DNA of 8,919 nt. It comes from Betaproteobacteria bacterium (GTDB lineage: Bacteria; Pseudomonadota; Gammaproteobacteria; Burkholderiales; Burkholderiaceae_C). Numbering within the stretch: position 1 is the stretch's first letter; each line of letters begins with the position of its first letter. The DNA lies in contig VBCQ01000467.1 of NCBI GenBank assembly GCA_005882155.1, positions 1 to 8,919 on the forward strand, given 5' to 3'. Shown here piece after piece: positions 6,085-8,919 of this stretch. The translations under genes and the position numbers were made by a program. A model generated the notes under the pieces. That model did not search any database, had not been told where the DNA came from, and was given only the letters and a program-made list of their open reading frames with translations.

Positions 6085-6492
6085 CTACGGCTTCAGCTGC
6101 GCCCGAATCTCGCCACCCGGGTTGGCGGCGCTGTGCACGTTGACGTACAGGTTGCCGGCCTTGAACGCTTCGTATTGCTTGTCGGTGAGCTTGGCGCCGG
6201 CGGGGACGGTGTACTTGTCGCCGTCCTTGGTCAGCGGAATGATGACGCCGCCGTTCATCTGGCCCGGCGCGGCTTCGTGAATATGCGCCGCGGTGCTCGC
6301 GACACCGGTCGTCGTGACCCAGCCGCTGACCGATTTATCGGCACCAACCGTGATCGTGCCGCTGCCCGCCGCCGTGGTCTTCACCGCCGGCACTTCAGCG
6401 TCGCCGCTCAACATGAGCTTGACTTCCTGTGCGTACGCGCCAGTGGCGAACGCCAGTGCAACTGCAGCGACCAACATGGACAGAGTCTTCAT
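6085..6492 (-). CDS. Secreted CHRD-domain protein
   Basis: This is a 135-residue protein. The start is the ATG at 6492 with AAGGAG (6504-6499 on the minus strand) 6 nt upstream; the frame is open to 6882 but that part overlaps the acyl-CoA ligase. Residues 1-21 are a classical Sec signal peptide (Lys2, a hydrophobic core, A-Y-A before Gln22), with no lipobox cysteine, so the mature protein of about 114 residues should be periplasmic or exported. The whole mature part fits a single CHRD domain: L-S-G-D-A-E-V-P near 28-35, A-H-I-H with His70 and His72, N-G-G-V-I-I-P-L at 80-87, and Y-V-N-V-H-S-A-A-N-P-G-G-E-I-R at 116-130. CHRD domains are named from chordin; the bacterial role is unknown. It lies 95 bp downstream of the acyl-CoA ligase on the same strand. 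Confidence 0.92.
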   Translation of the reverse strand: MKTLSMLVAAVALAFATGAYAQEVKLMLSGDAEVPAVKTTAAGSGTITVGADKSVSGWVTTTGVASTAAHIHEAAPGQMNGGVIIPLTKDGDKYTVPAGAKLTDKQYEAFKAGNLYVNVHSAANPGGEIRAQLKP

Positions 6493-6540
6493 GACGAGCT
6501 CCTTGTGCAAATGATTGACGGGAGAGGAGAGAGGGTCGCG

Positions 6541-6546
6541 ATTATC
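6541..6546 (-). promoter_or_regulatory. Possible -10 box for the CHRD gene
   Basis: On the minus strand positions 6546-6541 read GATAAT, a 5-of-6 match to the sigma-70 -10 consensus, 48 nt upstream of the CHRD start codon in the 95-bp gap after the acyl-CoA ligase. I could not find a convincing -35 element at normal spacing, so this is tentative. It would allow the CHRD gene to be expressed independently. Confidence 0.25.
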
Positions 6547-6587
6547 CGCCTCATGCAGCGCAAAGCGAGATCCCGCAAAACCCTGTT

Positions 6588-8309
6588 TCAGGCCTTGGCG
6601 TTGGCGATCTCCTGGTCCTGCAATTGGCGCCACATCACCTTGCCCGCGCCCGACTTCGGCAACGTGTCGACGAACTCGACGATCTTCGGCACCTTGTAGG
6701 CAGCCATGTGGTCGCGCGCCCAGGCGGTGATGTCTTCCGGCGTCGTTTGGCCCTTCGCTTCGGTGCGCAGCACGACGACCGCCTTGACCGTCTCGCCGCG
6801 GTAGGCGTCGCGCGCGGCGATGATGCAGGCCTCTTGCACCGCCGGGTGCTTGTACAGCAGCAGCTCGACCTCGGCCGGCCACACCTTGAAGCCGCTCGCG
6901 TTGATCATCCGCTTCAAGCGATCGGTGAGGAAAAAGTAGCCGTCTTCATCCATCGTGCCGAGGTCGCCGGTGCGAAAGAAGGTCTTGCCTTCGAACTCGA
7001 TGAACGCCGCCGCGGTCGCCTCGGGGTGGCGCCAATAGCCTTTGAAGACCATCGGTCCGCAGGTGATGATTTCGCCGACTTCGCCGGACGGCAACTCCTT
7101 CAGCGTGATCGGGTCGACGACACGAGAGTCGACACCGAAGATCGGCATCCCGAGGCATTGCAGCTTCGGACACTCGGGCAGGTTCGCGTGGCTCGGCGCT
7201 GCGGTCTCGGTGAGGCCATAGCCCTCGGCGAACAAGAGCCCGAACTCGTCGCGCAGTCGCGCGGCCACCGCATACGGCATCGCCGCGCCGCCGCCGCTCA
7301 GATAGCGAAGGCTGGTCAGGTCGAACTGCGCATAGTTCGGGCTGCCGAACAGGTCGATGATCATCGTCGGGATGCAGGTCCAGTGGCTGACCCGGTAGCG
7401 CGAAATCAGCCGGCCGGCGAGCTCACGGTCCCAGCGCGGCATCAGCACCACCGTGCTGCCGTAGAACACCGGCGACAGCAGGCCGTACATCATTCCGGTG
7501 ATGTGGAACATCGGCACCACGCCCAGGCTCACCGTGTCGGCGCCGACGTAGCCCCAGACGCCGCCGCCGACGACGTTGCACATCAACGTGCGGTGGGTGT
7601 GGATGCAGCCCTTGGGGTTGCCGGTCGTGCCCGAGGTGTAGGGCAGCAGCGCCATGTCGTCGGCGCGGGCGGTGTGCGGACCGGGCACCAGGCGCATCGC
7701 GAGCACATCGGTCCAGCGCAGGTAGTTGGCGTTGACGTCGACCGGCAGCGGCGGGTCGTTGCGCAGCCACGTGTCCATCGCAGGTGGCGGCGCGAGGTCG
7801 GCGGCAATCGCGCCTTCGGGCATCGCATCGGTGTAGCGCGTCACGAGCACCTGCTCGAGTCGCTCGGCGGCCGGCACTTCGGCATTCGCCGCGGCCACTT
7901 GGGCGGCGAGGTCGACGCTGCAGATCGCGACCTTCGCTTGCGGGTCGGTGATGTAGTGGGTGAACTCGTCGGCGCGGTTCATCGGGTTGACCGGCACGAC
8001 CACCGCGTTGGCGCGCAGGATCGCGTAATAGGCCACCGCGTACTGCGGGCAGTTCTGCATGTACAGCAGCACGCGGTCGCCCGCCTTCACCCCCACGCTT
8101 TGCAGCCAGCCGGCGATCGCCTCGGCTTGCGCATGCGCTTGCGAAAACGTGAGCTCGCGGCCGAAGAAAACGTACAGCGGCTTGTTCGGATAGCGCCGCG
8201 CCGCCACGTCCATGTTGACCCAAAGCGAGGTCTCGGGCAGCACCAGCTCGCGCGGCAGCCGCTTGGGCCAATTCTTCAGATGGGGACGATCGGCGGGAAC
8301 ATTCGACAC
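6588..8309 (-). CDS. Long-chain fatty acyl-CoA ligase (AMP-binding family)
   Basis: This is a 573-residue adenylate-forming enzyme, expected to activate a fatty acid with ATP to an acyl-adenylate and then transfer it to CoA, feeding beta-oxidation or lipid synthesis. The start is GTG at 8309: AGGAG (8319-8315 on the minus strand) is 5 nt upstream, and there is no better ATG in frame nearby. Core motifs of the superfamily are intact: the ATP-binding loop Y-T-S-G-T-T-G-N-P-K-G at 224-234 (Lys233), G-Y-G-L-T-E-T at 363-369 (Glu368), T-G-D-L-G with Asp449, the hinge region D-R-L-K-R-M-I-N-A-S-G-F-K-V-W-P-A-E, and the catalytic C-terminal lysine Lys557 in G-A-G-K-V-M-W-R. No signal peptide is present. 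Substrate chain length cannot be read from sequence; medium-chain or aromatic acids are alternatives. Confidence 0.93.
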   Translation of the reverse strand: MSNVPADRPHLKNWPKRLPRELVLPETSLWVNMDVAARRYPNKPLYVFFGRELTFSQAHAQAEAIAGWLQSVGVKAGDRVLLYMQNCPQYAVAYYAILRANAVVVPVNPMNRADEFTHYITDPQAKVAICSVDLAAQVAAANAEVPAAERLEQVLVTRYTDAMPEGAIAADLAPPPAMDTWLRNDPPLPVDVNANYLRWTDVLAMRLVPGPHTARADDMALLPYTSGTTGNPKGCIHTHRTLMCNVVGGGVWGYVGADTVSLGVVPMFHITGMMYGLLSPVFYGSTVVLMPRWDRELAGRLISRYRVSHWTCIPTMIIDLFGSPNYAQFDLTSLRYLSGGGAAMPYAVAARLRDEFGLLFAEGYGLTETAAPSHANLPECPKLQCLGMPIFGVDSRVVDPITLKELPSGEVGEIITCGPMVFKGYWRHPEATAAAFIEFEGKTFFRTGDLGTMDEDGYFFLTDRLKRMINASGFKVWPAEVELLLYKHPAVQEACIIAARDAYRGETVKAVVVLRTEAKGQTTPEDITAWARDHMAAYKVPKIVEFVDTLPKSGAGKVMWRQLQDQEIANAKA

Positions 8310-8344
8310 GGCGGCTCCTGGGTCATTGGCAAATCAAGCCTTCC

Positions 8345-8373
8345 GATATAGCCGAAGCATCGCGCAAGGTCTG
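8345..8373 (-). promoter_or_regulatory. Weak candidate promoter for the acyl-CoA ligase gene
   Basis: Reading the minus strand, CAGACC (8373-8368) and TATATC (8350-8345) are 17 bp apart, matching 3 and 4 of 6 consensus bases. The -10-like element stands out as AT-rich in a GC-rich gap and lies 35 nt upstream of the GTG start. The evidence is thin. I saw no clear operator. Confidence 0.2.
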
Positions 8374-8434
8374 GCGCCTGCGTGACGCGTCGGGCTCGGA
8401 CAAACCCTAGCACCCTGTCCAAAAATCAATTCAT

Positions 8435-8919
8435 TCAACGCAGAGACGCAAAGAAAAGCCTCTGCGTGCGCACCAGCCCTTCGACAAGCTCAGGTCCTTC
8501 GACAAGCTCAGGATGCTCGGGCCCTTCGACAAGCTCAGGTCCTTCGACAGGCTCAGGATGCTCGGGCCCTTCGACAAGCTCAGGTCCTTCGACAGGCTCA
8601 GGATGCTCGGGCCCTTCGACAAGCTCAGGTCCTTCGACAGGCTCAGGCGGCCCGGCAGGCGTTGCGCGCACCGGTGCCGCGCTGTGCGCGCCGGCCGGCC
8701 GCATGCGAGGCGGAAGCGGCTCATCGCCGCGCGCCGCCGGCGCACGGACGCCTGAGCGGGTCTCTTCGGCGGCGACGTTGGTGACCGCTGCCGACGCGCC
8801 GCTCACATCGCTTCGCGCGATCAGCTTTGTCTTGCTGCGCGGCGCAGCGCTTGCGGGCACCGCATTCAGCGCTGCCACACCGGTCGCAGAAGCAGCCACC
8901 GTGGGCACTGCGGGCCGCG
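8435..8919 (-). CDS. C-terminal part of an unidentified Ala/Pro-rich protein, ending in translated repeats
   Basis: An open frame enters from the right edge and ends at TGA (8437-8435), giving about 161 codons with the true start off-window. The stretch 8911-8648 has roughly three quarters G or C at third positions by my hand count and is hydrophilic, rich in Ala, Pro, Val and Arg, with no recognisable domain. This looks like a disordered tail, or possibly chance coding. From 8647 down to 8478 the frame reads through the 45-bp repeat array and gives three PEPVEGPELVEGPEH-type 15-mers plus a partial one, then ends L-V-R-T-Q-R-L-F-F-A-S-L-R, which comes from a second repeat-like hairpin. If the gene is real, its original stop was probably replaced by repeat insertion. 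The start and function cannot be judged from this window. Confidence 0.4.
   Translation of the reverse strand, partial: RPAVPTVAASATGVAALNAVPASAAPRSKTKLIARSDVSGASAAVTNVAAEETRSGVRAPAARGDEPLPPRMRPAGAHSAAPVRATPAGPPEPVEGPELVEGPEHPEPVEGPELVEGPEHPEPVEGPELVEGPEHPELVEGPELVEGLVRTQRLFFASLR
8438..8467. repeat. Inverted repeat of the GCAGAGACGCA type, possible terminator
   Basis: ACGCAGAG (8438-8445) and CTCTGCGT (8460-8467) pair perfectly over 8 bp with a 14-nt loop. The ACGCAGAGACGCA sequence resembles a dispersed repeat often mis-translated as F-F-A-S-L-R in bacterial annotations. Read on the minus strand, the hairpin is followed about 12 nt later by a run of five T, so it may weakly terminate the right-edge reading frame, whose stop codon overlaps its end. 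Confidence 0.5.
8478..8647. repeat. Tandem array: eight 17-bp REP-like units in a 45-bp period
   Basis: Eight 17-bp units start at 8478, 8496, 8523, 8541, 8568, 8586, 8613 and 8631. Units 1, 2, 3, 5 and 7 read CCTTCGACAAGCTCAGG; units 4, 6 and 8 have CAGG in place of CAAG. Within a pair the units are separated by one T; between pairs there is a fixed 10-bp spacer ATGCTCGGGC. The pair-plus-spacer is 45 bp and recurs about 3.8 times over 170 bp. The first pair carries two CAAG-type units, while the next three pairs are identical CAAG/CAGG pairs, which points to amplification of one 45-bp block. A lone relative of the unit occurs at 5881-5895. Confidence 0.95.

Noticed and set aside
6085..6882. 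A 265-residue version of the CHRD gene starting at 6882
   Set aside because: The extra N-terminus is out-of-frame acyl-CoA ligase sequence. The ATG at 6492 has a good AAGGAG site and starts a classical signal peptide.
6624..8351. A 575-codon open frame on the plus strand
   Set aside because: It is the antisense shadow of the acyl-CoA ligase, rich in Arg, His and Val, without recognisable motifs or a ribosome binding site. The minus strand carries all the adenylation motifs.
8478..8647. CRISPR array
   Set aside because: Repeats are 17 bp with alternating 1-bp and constant 10-bp gaps. CRISPR spacers would be unique and about 30 bp or longer, and no cas genes are present.
8513..8755. Plus-strand 80-codon open frame reading the repeats as LGPFDKLRSFDRLR
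   Set aside because: It is a translation of the REP-like array with no ribosome binding site, a known source of spurious proteins.

Overview
The window looks like a stretch of chromosome from a high-GC betaproteobacterium, probably Burkholderiales. This is an inference from four things: strong GC bias at third codon positions, the family content (a DUF6622-type membrane protein, a DUF962/Mpo1-like protein, a GFA protein and a Burkholderiales-style fatty acyl-CoA ligase), frequent GGAG ribosome binding sites, and several short intergenic repeat families common in such genomes. I see no tRNA, rRNA, CRISPR array, transposase or phage gene.

Layout from left to right. (1) A DUF4382 lipoprotein on the minus strand runs off the left edge (1-830). 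(2) A 245-bp divergent intergenic region holds two perfect 12-bp palindromes. (3) Three tightly spaced plus-strand genes form a likely operon: a five-helix membrane protein (1076-1621), a helical-repeat lipoprotein ending in a CXXCH motif (1638-2612) and an Mpo1/DUF962-like membrane protein (2634-2984). (4) After 120 bp comes a 1-Cys peroxiredoxin (3105-3770). It converges on a GFA-type zinc protein (3784-4272, minus), with a perfect hairpin shared between the two stop codons. (5) A large ASST-like lipoprotein (4352-5848, plus) diverges from the GFA gene. (6) A 236-bp convergent intergenic region (5849-6084) is packed with different palindromic repeats. (7) On the minus strand lie a secreted CHRD-domain protein (6085-6492) and a long-chain acyl-CoA ligase (6588-8309, GTG start). 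(8) At the right edge, the 3' end of an unidentified Ala/Pro-rich reading frame (minus) runs into a 45-bp-period tandem array of 17-bp REP-like units and then into a second repeat-like hairpin.

Most of the genes are housekeeping or cell-envelope genes without a single clear pathway. Three products are predicted lipoproteins, one is secreted and two are membrane proteins, so the envelope is the common theme. Lipid metabolism (acyl-CoA ligase, Mpo1-like) and oxidative or electrophile stress (peroxiredoxin, GFA) are secondary themes. I do not see a convincing new defence or mobile system. The items most worth a second look are the CXXCH-ended lipoprotein in its three-gene operon, the repeat array that stays in frame with a coding region, and the dense repeat mosaic between the ASST-like and CHRD genes.
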